Shown: positions 1 to 8,170 of the stretch, one piece after another
Numbering within the stretch: position 1 is the first letter of the stretch
Layout: the number at the start of each line of letters is the position of its first letter
Source: Candidatus Iainarchaeum sp.
Lineage (GTDB): Archaea; B1Sed10-29
Assembly: GCA_003553825.1 (NCBI GenBank)
Contig: PWFL01000045.1
Location: 1-17,984 of the forward strand
DNA: 17,984 nucleotides
Direction: 5' to 3'
The notes under the pieces: generated by a model
Databases searched by the model: none
Seen by the model: the letters and a program-made list of their open reading frames with translations, nothing else
Told to the model about the DNA's origin: nothing
Made by a program: the position numbers and the translations under genes

Positions 1-372
1 GAACAAACTCTTATAGAAGGGATTCTAGATGCTTCATCCTCAGCAGCGAATGATCCGAGATTTCCACCAGTATCAAAAAGGGAACTAGAAGATATAGAAA
101 TAGAGCTAACAGTGCTAACTGAACCGGGACGGGTGGAAGTAAACGATTTAAAACAGGCAGAAGAGAGAATAGAGATAGGAGAACATGGTTTAATAGCTAA
201 ATGTGGTCCAACTCAGGGTCTTCTTTTACCACAGGTTCCGGAAGAACACAATCTAGATTTAGAAAAATTTTTAGATCACACCTGTAGAAAAGCAGGGTTG
301 AGCCCCGGCTCCTGGAAGGAAAAAGATGTACAGTTATTTAGATTTAAGGGAAAGATATTCAAAGAAAGCTAA
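1..372 (+). CDS. AMMECR1-family protein, C-terminal part (5' end outside window)
   Basis: The frame is open from base 1 and ends at TAA 370-372, giving 123 residues of a longer protein. The segment PRFPPV is followed by an acidic strand, then IEIGEHGLIAKCG, GLLLPQVPEEH and FLDHTCRKAGLSPGSW. These are the conserved blocks of the AMMECR1 domain (PF01871, TIGR00296), whose family members are usually about 190-200 residues, so roughly the first third is missing. A GTG at 112 is an internal codon and not a start, because the family homology continues upstream of it. The molecular role of archaeal AMMECR1 proteins is not established. The gene is convergent with the Yip1-like gene and their stop codons overlap by four bases. 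Confidence 0.9.
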   Translation, partial: EQTLIEGILDASSSAANDPRFPPVSKRELEDIEIELTVLTEPGRVEVNDLKQAEERIEIGEHGLIAKCGPTQGLLLPQVPEEHNLDLEKFLDHTCRKAGLSPGSWKEKDVQLFRFKGKIFKES

Positions 373-1019
373 AGCGTTCCCAAGGCCAAGAAGAATGTAA
401 TCAATCCAATTATGATCACTGCAACTATCCAGCTAACAATTCCTTTTAGTAAAGACGTGTTGTTAGCCACCGCGATTCCGGTGCCTTTTATCCAGATCTC
501 CCAAACAAGGAAGATGATGAAGAGTAACCCAATAATTCCTAAGCCCGTTGTACCTGAATCAATCATTAAAAAAGCGGTTAAGGAAAGAGTAAAGGACTGA
601 ATAAGATCTATTAGCGGGCTGTAACCCAGTACAGCTACGTTTTTATCCATTTTGAATTTCTTTCTATCCCAGGCAGAAGCCATCCATCCTGCTATCACAA
701 TTGATACTAAGAATAAAACAACTGTTATGGGAATGGACATTATTATCTGGTTCAGGGTCAAATAAGTTTCCTGGTCCTCTTCCATCCCTTGGATAGCTTC
801 TTCAGGAAGCTGTCCCTCCTCCACAGCGGTCTCCATCATTCTTTCGATGTTGCCACTCATTCCGTAGGAAGCCAAGCTACCTAAAGAGATTAATACAATA
901 GCGATTAACAATCCAGTTGTTACACTGGAATCTTTCTTTATCTTCTTGAACGCAGATTTTGGACTGTAAAGCGTTCTCGGAATCTGTTTTAATCCAAAAC
1001 TCATCTGAATCATTTCCAT
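369..1019 (-). CDS. Yip1-like multi-pass membrane protein
   Basis: A 216-residue integral membrane protein. An amphipathic N-terminus with a PKSAF segment, typical of Yip1-domain proteins (PF04893), is followed by a membrane segment near residues 35-53, an acidic extracytoplasmic-looking loop (about 57-90), and four more hydrophobic segments near 93-114, 130-152, 160-178 and 188-214. The spacing (one TM, long loop, four TMs) matches prokaryotic Yip1 proteins, whose function is unknown. The start ATG at 1019 has no clear Shine-Dalgarno; ATG codons at residues 3 and 6 are alternatives. It lies 28 bases downstream of tRNA-Tyr on the same strand and may be read from that promoter. Codons are mixed, unlike the A-ending usage of most of the window. 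Family assignment rests on topology and is moderate. Confidence 0.7.
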   Translation of the reverse strand: MEMIQMSFGLKQIPRTLYSPKSAFKKIKKDSSVTTGLLIAIVLISLGSLASYGMSGNIERMMETAVEEGQLPEEAIQGMEEDQETYLTLNQIIMSIPITVVLFLVSIVIAGWMASAWDRKKFKMDKNVAVLGYSPLIDLIQSFTLSLTAFLMIDSGTTGLGIIGLLFIIFLVWEIWIKGTGIAVANNTSLLKGIVSWIVAVIIIGLITFFLALGTL

Positions 1020-1047
1020 TTATCTCTATCCATCTAGAAAAAAGTAA

Positions 1048-1158
1048 TCCCGTGGGCAGGATTCGAACCTGCGGTCTGTCGCTTTCCTGCGGTCGCGCCA
1101 AAGCGAGTGCTTTGGTTGCGTTCTACAGGCGACCGCATTACCCCTATGCTACCACGGG
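1048..1158 (-). tRNA. tRNA-Tyr(GTA) with a 39-nt intron
   Basis: Reading the minus strand, the acceptor arms CCCGTGG and CCACGGG pair fully, the D-stem is GCAT/ATGC, the T-arm is GCAGG-TTCGAAT-CCTGC, and the anticodon stem is GTCGC/GCGAC with loop CTGTAGA once the intron is removed. The anticodon is GTA. A C1-G72 pair and A73 discriminator agree with archaeal tRNA-Tyr identity. No CCA is encoded. Exon 1 is 1158-1123, the intron 1122-1084, and exon 2 1083-1048, with the intron at the canonical 37/38 site. The mature tRNA is 72 nt with the discriminator. The gene sits 15 bases after UPF0147 and 28 before the Yip1-like gene. Confidence 0.93.
1084..1122 (-). other. tRNA-Tyr intron with relaxed bulge-helix-bulge
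   Basis: The intron lies between anticodon-loop positions 37 and 38. It folds on itself as CCAAAGC-ACTC-GCTTTGG, flanked by CGC/GCG. Anticodon-loop bases CTGT can pair with GCAG near the intron's 3' end to make the central 4-bp helix, with AGA as the 5' bulge cut after its second base, as archaeal splicing endonuclease expects. On the 3' side the unpaired stretch is GAAA, one base longer than canonical, and the inner helix does not abut the central one, so the motif is relaxed. The exact cut could shift by one base because A occurs on both sides. Confidence 0.8.
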
Positions 1159-1173
1159 TTAATTCATTAAAGT

Positions 1174-1458
1174 TTATTTTATACTCTCTTTTATCTTTTC
1201 GAGCTTCGAAGTTATGTTCATTATATCTGTTCTTGTGTGAAAAGGTATGTTTATGTCTTCGGATGCTTCGTTCATCAGGTATATTGCTCTTGTGAAGTCC
1301 AGGTTCTGTGCATCTATGTCTTTTTCCGCTTTTTTGTTTATCATTTTCTGTGCTTTTCCCAGTTTCTCTCGAACATTTCTTGGAACATCTCGATCGTTTG
1401 CAACATCGTCCATTTCCTGCGTGACTTCCTTTATCTCTTCTTTTATTTCTTCTTTCAT
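1174..1458 (-). CDS. UPF0147 family protein
   Basis: A 94-residue, all-helical, highly charged protein. The blocks DVPRNVREK (about residues 24-32), RAIYLMNEASED and HTRTDIMNI are the conserved core of archaeal UPF0147 (PF03685), and the length is normal for the family. The function is unknown; the family is near-universal in archaea and lies among information-processing genes. The start ATG at 1458 is preceded by GAGGTGG six to ten bases upstream, a strong Shine-Dalgarno. It is divergent from mscS. The stop is 15 bases before tRNA-Tyr and the tRNA promoter seems to lie inside this gene's 3' end. Confidence 0.9.
   Translation of the reverse strand: MKEEIKEEIKEVTQEMDDVANDRDVPRNVREKLGKAQKMINKKAEKDIDAQNLDFTRAIYLMNEASEDINIPFHTRTDIMNITSKLEKIKESIK
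1176..1183 (-). promoter_or_regulatory. TATA box for tRNA-Tyr
   Basis: Minus-strand TATAAAAT lies over the last codons of UPF0147, centred about 22 bases before the mature 5' end of tRNA-Tyr. This is close to the usual archaeal TATA-to-start distance and would put initiation at or near tRNA base 1. Assigned from position and sequence only. Confidence 0.4.
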
Positions 1459-1637
1459 CTAACCACCTCTTTTCTCGTGTTTTTAAGTATTCTTTTTGAA
1501 CTTGATTTGGGTGTTTTTTTGAGTTCATGTTGTTCATTAAGTTCATTTATCTCTGCTGTTTTTCAGGTTCTTTTCCTAAGGTTTTATTCTTCAGGATAAA
1601 GATCTTTCTCTCTTTGTAGTTTTTAATCATCTAACTA

Positions 1638-1645
1638 TTTAATAT
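1638..1645 (+). promoter_or_regulatory. TATA box for mscS (leaderless)
   Basis: TTTAATAT is centred about 25 bases upstream of ATG 1667. This is the spacing expected when transcription begins at the start codon, and no Shine-Dalgarno precedes the ATG. The gap from 1459 to 1666 otherwise holds AT-rich sequence with no recognised gene. Confidence 0.45.
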
Positions 1646-1666
1646 TTGTCTGCGCATAAGATTCAC

Positions 1667-2722
1667 ATGGTGATTAGACAGGGATTATTGAGGGGATTGA
1701 CAGCCCGTTCCCTTGAGGAAATCCTTGTTCCTTCGACTGGATTTAAGTTACTTGTCCTAGCTGCAGTTGGGTTCGTGGCTCTGTATCTGGTTCCCAAGAT
1801 TCCTCACCGTTTCGGCAGGTTTATTGACAAGATTTCTCCTGTAAAGATATCAAAAGAGGCTAAAAAGCAGTTCTCCAATATACTGAGATGGACTGTTTAT
1901 ATTTTAATACTTTATTTTGCTCTATATATCTTAGGGTTCGAGCTCATACACTTGAACCCAGTTTTCAGAATCTTGCTAGTTCTCTATGCGGTAAAAGTAA
2001 CCATAGCGATACTAAAACCATCTGTGATGAAACTGGACAGCAGGATAACAGGCACAGGTGTTTCTGAAGGATCAATCCTGATGAAACTAATGGTCTCAAT
2101 AATATACATAATAGGTTTACTGGCCGTACTATCCATAATTGGGCTTAGAGGAGTTCTAGCCGCGTCCCTAGCAGGAGCAGGTGTTCTAGGAATAGTTATA
2201 GGGTTTGGTGCAAAGGACATCGTTTCCAACACTCTTTCAGGAATATTCATAGCTCTGGACAAGCCGTTCAAAATAGATGATATTATTGAAATAAAAGACA
2301 ACATAGGAAGAGTGAAGGAAATAGGACTCAGAACCACTGTAATAGAAACATTTGACAGGGAAATAGTCACTGTGCCCAACACAACTCTCGTGAACAACCC
2401 AATTATAAACTACACAGCAAATGAAGTGAGAAGAATAAAAGTAGAAGTAGGCATACACTACGATTCAGATATAAAGAAAGCAATGGAAGCCTTCCAAAAT
2501 GCCTTGGAATCCATAGAATCAAGAGCAGATGATAGAGAACCAGAAGTAATAATAAAAGGATTCGGAGGATCCTCAATAGATCTAGAAGGCAGAGTATGGA
2601 TAAAACAACACGAAACCAGTTGGGCAAAATCACGATCACAGATAAGAGAAAGTGTTGTAAAAGAATTCAGAGAAAAAGAAGTCAGCATACCATTCCCAAC
2701 ACGGGTAATAATAAAGAAATAA
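1667..2722 (+). CDS. MscS-type small-conductance mechanosensitive channel
   Basis: A 351-residue channel that would open under membrane tension and release solutes during hypo-osmotic shock. Four hydrophobic segments lie near residues 22-43, 73-96, 100-118 and 138-160, then the pore helix region LAGAGVLGIVIGFGAKDIV (about 168-186), which is the Ala/Gly-rich TM3 of the MscS family (PF00924). The signature continues with FIALDKPFKIDD, the beta domain, VTVPNTTLVNNPIINYT, and the alpha/beta C-terminal domain. A TTG at 1646 would add seven residues; ATG 1667 is preferred for its TATA spacing. Codon usage drifts from mixed at the 5' end to almost purely A-ending at the 3' end. A TPR membrane protein follows after 58 bases. 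Confidence 0.95.
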   Translation: MVIRQGLLRGLTARSLEEILVPSTGFKLLVLAAVGFVALYLVPKIPHRFGRFIDKISPVKISKEAKKQFSNILRWTVYILILYFALYILGFELIHLNPVFRILLVLYAVKVTIAILKPSVMKLDSRITGTGVSEGSILMKLMVSIIYIIGLLAVLSIIGLRGVLAASLAGAGVLGIVIGFGAKDIVSNTLSGIFIALDKPFKIDDIIEIKDNIGRVKEIGLRTTVIETFDREIVTVPNTTLVNNPIINYTANEVRRIKVEVGIHYDSDIKKAMEAFQNALESIESRADDREPEVIIKGFGGSSIDLEGRVWIKQHETSWAKSRSQIRESVVKEFREKEVSIPFPTRVIIKK

Positions 2723-2780
2723 ATTCAAGGAACACTTGGAAAATTCGAACAATTCGAACATTAAATAAAACATAAATAAA

Positions 2781-3548
2781 ATGAAGAAGAAAATTAATAC
2801 AGGGATTCAGATGAATCCCTCCAAGAAAAGCTTGACCTATATAATCATTGGCTTGATGTTCATAGCTCTTACAGTAACGATTACAGTAGCGCAGGAAAAC
2901 TCTCCATGTGACTCCTACATGGAACGGGCAGAGGGAAAAACCGAGTTTCCCTACCCAGATTACTTCGGAGCAGGAGAAGAGTACCTACTAGCCGCAGGCT
3001 GCTACGAAAGAGAAGGAGATCAAGAAAAAGCGGAAGAAGCATACGCAGAAGCTGCACAAAAATTCAAAACCGCTTCTCAAAACCTAGTACAGGGCGGAGA
3101 CTACAGGCAAGCAGCTGAAAGCTATGAAAAAGCAGCAACGGCCTACGAAAGCCTTGGAGAAATACAAAAAGCAATAGAAACTTATCAATTATCACTGAGC
3201 AGATACAGAGACGGAGGGCTTGCGGAAGAAGCACAAAGAATCCAAGGTATAATAGACGACCTGGAAGAAGAAAACGGAGTTCTACCAACCGAAGAAATAA
3301 ACTACACAGCTATAATCGGGCTAATATCACTCATAGCACTATTCCTCTCCCTATCACTACTAATACTGATAGCGATGGCAAACGCCTCCTCAACTGAAGA
3401 AGAAAGCGAGGAAAAAGAGGAGCCTAAAGGGCTTGGAGAACCAAAAACTACTAAAAAAGAAACAACAGAAACGCCTGAAAAGAAAACAAAGAAGAAATCA
3501 CCAAGACAAAGAGCAATAGAAAAACTCAGAAAAAAATACAAACCGTAA
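2781..3548 (+). CDS. TPR-repeat membrane protein with N-terminal anchor and basic C-terminal tail
   Basis: A 255-residue protein not recognised by name. A hydrophobic segment at about residues 18-37 (signal peptide or anchor, with a possible cleavage near TVAQEN) leads to a helical-repeat region at 60-160. There YLLAAGCYEREGDQEKAEEAY, split over two helices, and AAESYEKAATAYESLGEIQKA show the Ala/Gly/Tyr spacing of tetratricopeptide repeats, resembling soluble NSF attachment-like TPRs. A second TM (176-199) precedes an acidic then strongly basic tail (201-255) that should be cytoplasmic. The TPR part would then face outside. ATG 2811 (residue 11) is an alternative start. It sits between mscS and tgtA, and probably scaffolds protein contacts; the partner is unknown. 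Confidence 0.75.
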   Translation: MKKKINTGIQMNPSKKSLTYIIIGLMFIALTVTITVAQENSPCDSYMERAEGKTEFPYPDYFGAGEEYLLAAGCYEREGDQEKAEEAYAEAAQKFKTASQNLVQGGDYRQAAESYEKAATAYESLGEIQKAIETYQLSLSRYRDGGLAEEAQRIQGIIDDLEEENGVLPTEEINYTAIIGLISLIALFLSLSLLILIAMANASSTEEESEEKEEPKGLGEPKTTKKETTETPEKKTKKKSPRQRAIEKLRKKYKP

Positions 3549-3600
3549 AAATGAAGAAGAAACCCGAAGAAACCTGAAGAAAAAACACTGGAGATAAACC

Positions 3601-5319
3601 ATGACGAATTTTGAAATCAAGTCAAAGGACCTAGGCGGAAGAATCGGTAAACTACAGACTAAACAAGGAGAAATAGAAACTCCCACAGTGCTACCGGTAA
3701 TAAACCCTAACAAGAGAACCCTAGAACCAGCGGAGATTAAAGAAACAGGAGCACAAGCACTCATAACTAACGCATACATACTGAAAAAAGATCACCTGCA
3801 CGAAGTAATGACAAAAGGAATACATAACTTCCTGAACTTCCACGGACCAATAATGACCGATTCTGGAGCCTATCAACTAATGAGATACGGAGAAGTAGAG
3901 ACAACGAACAAAGAAATCTTAGAATTCCAAGAAAAAATAAACACAGATATAGGAGTAATCCTCGACATACCAACACAAAGCAAAGACCGAGAAGAAATAC
4001 AGAGAACAGTGGAAAAAACAATAAAAAGATCGGAAGAAACCCAAGAACAGATAAAGAACAAAGAGACATTATACGTTGGGCCGCTACAAGGATGGAGAGA
4101 ACCAGAACTATTCAGAGAATGCGTGAAAAAACAATCAAAACTAAATTTCGATATACATGCACTCGGATCCATAGTACCGACTATGGAGAAATACAAGTAT
4201 TCAAAACTGATAGAACCCTTGAGAATAATCAAAGAAGAAGCACCTGAAAACAGACCAATACATCTATTCGGTGCGGGACACCCAATGTTATTCCCATTCC
4301 TAGTAGCAATGGGAGCAGATCTACTTGACTCCGCAGCCTATTCACTATACGCAGATGACGGCAGGTATCTGACCTCCAGAGGAACAAAGAAAGTAAAAGA
4401 AATGGAGTACCTACCCTGCAATTGTCCAGTGTGCACTGAAAACGAATTAAAAGAGATTCAGGAAAATAAACAAAAACTCGCAAAACACAATCTACACGTA
4501 ACATTCAAAGAAATAAGAAAAATAAAACAATCAATAAGAGAAGGAACACTATACGAACTAATGGAAACACGTTCAAGAGCCCATCCATCACTAAAAAAAC
4601 TAATGGACACCCTGACAAGCGACATGAGAACAATAGAAAAAAGAGACCCAATCACGAAAAAGCATCTATTCATAGTATCCGAATACAGCGAAAAAAGACC
4701 GGACTACAAAAGAGCAATCAAAAAATCAAAACAATTAACTCAAGAAGGAAAACTTGAAACAACCAAGATACCTGGATTCGGAGAAGTGCCAAGAGCACTC
4801 CTAGAATGCTATCCTTACTCACACATAGGAGAAGAAACACTTAAAGAGGAAAAAACTCCAAAGACAATTGTTAGTGATCTTAAAAAACTAAAAATAGCCA
4901 GCAAGTACTGGCTAGGGATAGACATCATTCCGGAAGACGTGGAGATAAAGAAATCACCAAAAACAGGTAGAATAAGAAAATTAGTAAAAGAAGGAGAGCT
5001 CTACCTAGTTGTAAGACCAAGTGACCACATGTTCCTGCTCCACGGAGCAGCAAAAAAACTACACGAAGAGACGGAGTACCCGGAACAAAGAATATCTATG
5101 AAAGACGAAGCAGTAGAGTTCGTTGAAAAAGGCAAAACAGTGTTCAACAAATTCGTAGAAGAGGTTGACCCGGATCTAAGACCAGGAGAACCTGTTCTAA
5201 TAGTTGATAAAAACGATAAATTACTCGCATCGGGAGAAACCTATCTGTGCTCAAAAGAAATAAAAGAACTTGAAAAAGGAGAAGCTGCGAAAAACCGCTG
5301 GCACAAAGAAAAAACCTAA
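3601..5319 (+). CDS. tgtA: Archaeosine tRNA-guanine(15) transglycosylase
   Basis: Exchanges guanine 15 in the D-loop of archaeal tRNAs for preQ0, the first committed step to archaeosine. The 572-residue length is close to that of characterised archaeal enzymes. The catalytic barrel shows TDSGAYQ with Asp87 as the conserved acid, LGSIVPTMEKYKY, and GHPMLFPFLVAMGADLLDSA with the downstream Asp expected as nucleophile. A zinc site is formed by Cys273, Cys275 and Cys278 with His296 or His299. The C-terminus (about 460-572) is a PUA domain (KLVKEGELYLVVRP, PGEPVLIVDK, LLASGETYL) that binds the tRNA acceptor end. GGAGATAAACC precedes ATG 3601, a clear Shine-Dalgarno. Part of a run of tRNA-maturation functions in this window with Kae1/Bud32. 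Confidence 0.97.
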   Translation: MTNFEIKSKDLGGRIGKLQTKQGEIETPTVLPVINPNKRTLEPAEIKETGAQALITNAYILKKDHLHEVMTKGIHNFLNFHGPIMTDSGAYQLMRYGEVETTNKEILEFQEKINTDIGVILDIPTQSKDREEIQRTVEKTIKRSEETQEQIKNKETLYVGPLQGWREPELFRECVKKQSKLNFDIHALGSIVPTMEKYKYSKLIEPLRIIKEEAPENRPIHLFGAGHPMLFPFLVAMGADLLDSAAYSLYADDGRYLTSRGTKKVKEMEYLPCNCPVCTENELKEIQENKQKLAKHNLHVTFKEIRKIKQSIREGTLYELMETRSRAHPSLKKLMDTLTSDMRTIEKRDPITKKHLFIVSEYSEKRPDYKRAIKKSKQLTQEGKLETTKIPGFGEVPRALLECYPYSHIGEETLKEEKTPKTIVSDLKKLKIASKYWLGIDIIPEDVEIKKSPKTGRIRKLVKEGELYLVVRPSDHMFLLHGAAKKLHEETEYPEQRISMKDEAVEFVEKGKTVFNKFVEEVDPDLRPGEPVLIVDKNDKLLASGETYLCSKEIKELEKGEAAKNRWHKEKT

Positions 5320-5454
5320 CGAATCAACCCAAATAAACTTAACCAAAGAAACCAATATTAATCAAGCCGAACATAAATCAAAAAACTAAGACAACAAGTG
5401 ATAACAACCATTTTCTCCAAGAACCAAAAACTCCGCTAACAGCAACAATAAGAG

Positions 5455-6462
5455 ATGAACATGAACATATACGAAAACGGAAGATACAAAAAACTATTCA
5501 TAATTCCAATGATCCTGCTCTTAATCCTCTTGTTCTTCGCAACAACCAGACTAAACTACGGAATGGACTTCCAAGGAGGAACAAGGATAACAGCACCACT
5601 AGAAAGAGAAATAGATACAGCTGAACTGGAAATAGAGATGAATAACGAGTTCGACTTAATAGATCTGGATATTCGAAAAACAGAAGGAGCCGACAGCGTT
5701 CTGATCGTGAGCTACGTAGGACACAACGCTATAATGCAGATGCAGGAAGATCTAGAAGCAGGAAGATACAATGAAGTAATACAAAGAGGACAAGGAATAA
5801 TCGGAGAAATAGAATTAGAAGGGGATATAGAAGGAGAAGAAGAAATAGCTGAAGAATACCTATCGGAAACAGAATCACATATAAACAGACAAATAAATAC
5901 CTATATATCGGAAAAGGCAGGATCGGAAGAAGAATACTTCTCAATCGATTCAATAGGAGCAGCAATGGGGCAACAGTTCCTAATGCAAGCTAGAAACGCG
6001 ATACTAGCAGCAATACTATTCATATCAATACTAGTATTCTACTTCTTCAGGAAAATACTAGTATCACTAGCAGTGTTCCAAGCTCCAATATACGACATGA
6101 TATTCGGGCTAGGAGCAATGGGGCTATTCCAAATACCATTAACCCTGGGGACAGTAGCGGCACTACTAATGGTCATAGGATACTCAATAGATTCAGATAT
6201 AATGCTCACAATGAAAACACTAGGAAGAAAAGAAGGAACACCGGAAGAAAGAGCCTTCGGAGCAATGAAAACAGGCCTAACAATGTCAATAACCACGGTA
6301 AGTGCATTAATCGGTCTACTGATAATCTCACACCTAACTCAAATACACATACTGGTGAGCATCTCCTTGATCCTGATACTGGGATTAATAGGGGACACCA
6401 TGACCACGTGGTTCATAAACGCACCGATAATGATATGGCTATCCAAAAGAGAAAACAGATAA
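5455..6462 (+). CDS. secF: Preprotein translocase subunit SecF
   Basis: A 335-residue partner of SecD that assists Sec-dependent export from the extracytoplasmic side. TM1 lies at about residues 14-31, followed by the conserved NYGMDFQGGTRI (33-45). An extracytoplasmic P1 domain with a very acidic stretch (about 117-145) follows, then five TM segments from 181 onward. TM4 carries MVIGYSIDSDIMLTMKT, including Asp246 and Asp248 in the position of the proton-relay aspartates of SecDF. Archaeal SecDF lacks a SecA partner. ATG 5455 follows AAGAG and ATG 5461 is an alternative. secD starts about 34 bases downstream, so the two are an operon in the archaeal order F then D. Confidence 0.95.
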   Translation: MNMNIYENGRYKKLFIIPMILLLILLFFATTRLNYGMDFQGGTRITAPLEREIDTAELEIEMNNEFDLIDLDIRKTEGADSVLIVSYVGHNAIMQMQEDLEAGRYNEVIQRGQGIIGEIELEGDIEGEEEIAEEYLSETESHINRQINTYISEKAGSEEEYFSIDSIGAAMGQQFLMQARNAILAAILFISILVFYFFRKILVSLAVFQAPIYDMIFGLGAMGLFQIPLTLGTVAALLMVIGYSIDSDIMLTMKTLGRKEGTPEERAFGAMKTGLTMSITTVSALIGLLIISHLTQIHILVSISLILILGLIGDTMTTWFINAPIMIWLSKRENR

Positions 6463-6496
6463 CAAGAACAGTTAAGAAAAACAAACAGTGTTCAAG

Positions 6497-8053
6497 ATGA
6501 ATAAAGAAAAAATGAAGAAAATACTGAAAAAGAGAAGAGTATATCTATTCATAATAGCAGTCATAGTCATAGGAATAATACCCATACCGCTCCGAGGAGT
6601 ACAGCTAGGAATGGACTTCCGAGGAGGGACAATGATAGATCTCAGACTGGACGAAGAAGTAGATCCATCCACGATGAGCATCATCACACAAGTACTACAG
6701 GAAAGAGTAGATGCCTACGGATTAAGAGATGTTGCGGTAACACCGCAGGGAGGAACACACGTTAGAATAGAAGTAGCGGAAACCGATCCACAGGCAATAG
6801 AGAACCTCAGAGAAATCATAGGTCAGCAGGGAAGCTTCGAAACACTGTACGATGGAGAAGTAGCACTTCGAGGACAAGATATAATTGACGTGATAACCGA
6901 TCCACAAAGAGGATATGGGGCAAGAGGCAGCCCAGAAGCAGGTTATCAATGGAGCGTACCATTCAGAGTAAAACCGGAAGCAGCTCAATCATTCGCGGAC
7001 GCAGTGGAAAACGAATGCACACCAATGGTAGGTCAAGAAGGAAGATGCCAGGAACTTCTCTACATGTTCATAGACAGGCCCAGAAACGCCGTAATACTAA
7101 TTAATGAAGATCTATACGAGGAAGAGAGATTAGTTCCCCAGTCACTTGAAAAAGCAGAAGCTCCGGTAGGAGCACAAACCGAGATAGAGATAGAAGAACT
7201 AGTACAGAACTCCGGAGCACAGCTAGTAGTTTCCAATCAAATAGATGAATCAGTTCTAAACCAAACAGAAAACAGAACTGTATTAATTCCGCAAGACACA
7301 TTCGATCCAGAACAGATACACAACGCGGAAGAGGTGGAAGAAGTGCCGTTTGTAGGGGACTTCTGGATAGTTAATGCTCTGAAAATAGAAAGCATCGTTC
7401 ACCTAACCCCTGGTATAACAAGAGGAGAACCAGTTGACACTCCAAGCATAACAGGAGGAGCTGAAACCGAAGAAGAAGCATTCGAATCAATAGAAAGAAT
7501 AAGTATCCTATTAAGATCGGGAAGATTACCAGTAGGAGTTCAGATAGAAAGAGAAGACAGAATGTCACCTTTACTAGGAGCAAGATTCCTGAATTACTCC
7601 TTATTAGCCGGTTTAGTAGCACTACTGGCAGTCGCTGCAGTCATATCGATAAGGTACAAACGAAAAAAGATAATACTGCCACTACTAACAACCAGCTTCT
7701 CAGAAGTGCTAATGACAGTAGGAGCAGCAGCATGGATAGGATGGCAGCTCGACCTACCGGCAATAGCAGGAATAATAGCAGTAGTAGGAACAGGAGTGGA
7801 CCACCAGATCATAATGACAGAAGAAGCAATCGAAAAAACCACTGACAAAGAAGAAAGCCTGGCAAGAAAAGTCAAAAAAGCCTTCTCAATAATATTCAGA
7901 TCAGCAATGACAACCATATTCGCGATGTTCCCATTACTATTCATGGGTCTTGGAGCGCTACAAGGATTCGCAATAGTGACAATAATAGGAAGCCTCATAG
8001 GAGTAACCACATCCAGACCAGCATACGGCGCAATAATCAACGAAATACTATAA
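6497..8053 (+). CDS. secD: Preprotein translocase subunit SecD
   Basis: A 518-residue membrane protein that pairs with SecF in Sec protein export. TM1 (about 17-33) is followed by the signature LGMDFRGGTMIDL, then a large extracytoplasmic region to about residue 360 containing the P1 head domain (VTPQGGTHVRIEV, LREIIGQQGSFE) and the second beta-alpha unit with SGRLPVGVQIE just before TM2. Five C-terminal TM segments follow, with AVVGTGVDHQIIMTEEA holding Asp435 at the conserved TM4 position. A GTG at 6488 would add three residues; the ATG is preferred and neither has a strong Shine-Dalgarno. It is transcribed with secF. Confidence 0.94.
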   Translation: MNKEKMKKILKKRRVYLFIIAVIVIGIIPIPLRGVQLGMDFRGGTMIDLRLDEEVDPSTMSIITQVLQERVDAYGLRDVAVTPQGGTHVRIEVAETDPQAIENLREIIGQQGSFETLYDGEVALRGQDIIDVITDPQRGYGARGSPEAGYQWSVPFRVKPEAAQSFADAVENECTPMVGQEGRCQELLYMFIDRPRNAVILINEDLYEEERLVPQSLEKAEAPVGAQTEIEIEELVQNSGAQLVVSNQIDESVLNQTENRTVLIPQDTFDPEQIHNAEEVEEVPFVGDFWIVNALKIESIVHLTPGITRGEPVDTPSITGGAETEEEAFESIERISILLRSGRLPVGVQIEREDRMSPLLGARFLNYSLLAGLVALLAVAAVISIRYKRKKIILPLLTTSFSEVLMTVGAAAWIGWQLDLPAIAGIIAVVGTGVDHQIIMTEEAIEKTTDKEESLARKVKKAFSIIFRSAMTTIFAMFPLLFMGLGALQGFAIVTIIGSLIGVTTSRPAYGAIINEIL

Positions 8054-8114
8054 CAAGTACACTACCCAGTGAGAACTGCCTGTAAAGGAAAAATCAAGAT
8101 TAACCACAAAAACA

Positions 8115-8123
8115 CATATAAAA
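8115..8123 (+). promoter_or_regulatory. TATA box for the KaiC-like gene
   Basis: CATATAAAA lies in the 117-base gap after secD and would start transcription near 8143-8146, leaving a leader of about 26 bases that contains the gene's Shine-Dalgarno. This suggests the ATPase gene is not simply part of the secFD operon. Confidence 0.45.
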
Positions 8124-8170
8124 AACCAGTGTCTAATTCAACTAGACAAATCAAAACAAAGAGGATAAAC

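Noticed and set aside
1084..1158. tRNA-Tyr as a broken, split or permuted tRNA
   Set aside because: Both exons are adjacent and in order, all stems pair once the 39-base insert at 37/38 is removed, and the insert has intron-like structure.
1034..1546. A 170-residue minus-strand open frame across tRNA-Tyr and UPF0147
   Set aside because: It runs through the tRNA and is out of frame with the well-conserved UPF0147; its composition (Arg, Lys, Asn, Ser rich) is that of a shadow frame.
3549..3600. A tiny frame starting MKKKPEET between the TPR gene and tgtA
   Set aside because: Only eight codons, no Shine-Dalgarno, and the sequence is simple GAAGAAA-type repetition.
5320..5454. A regulatory RNA or small gene before secF
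   Set aside because: The gap is AT-rich with several weak TATA-like words but no stable stem or supported reading frame.
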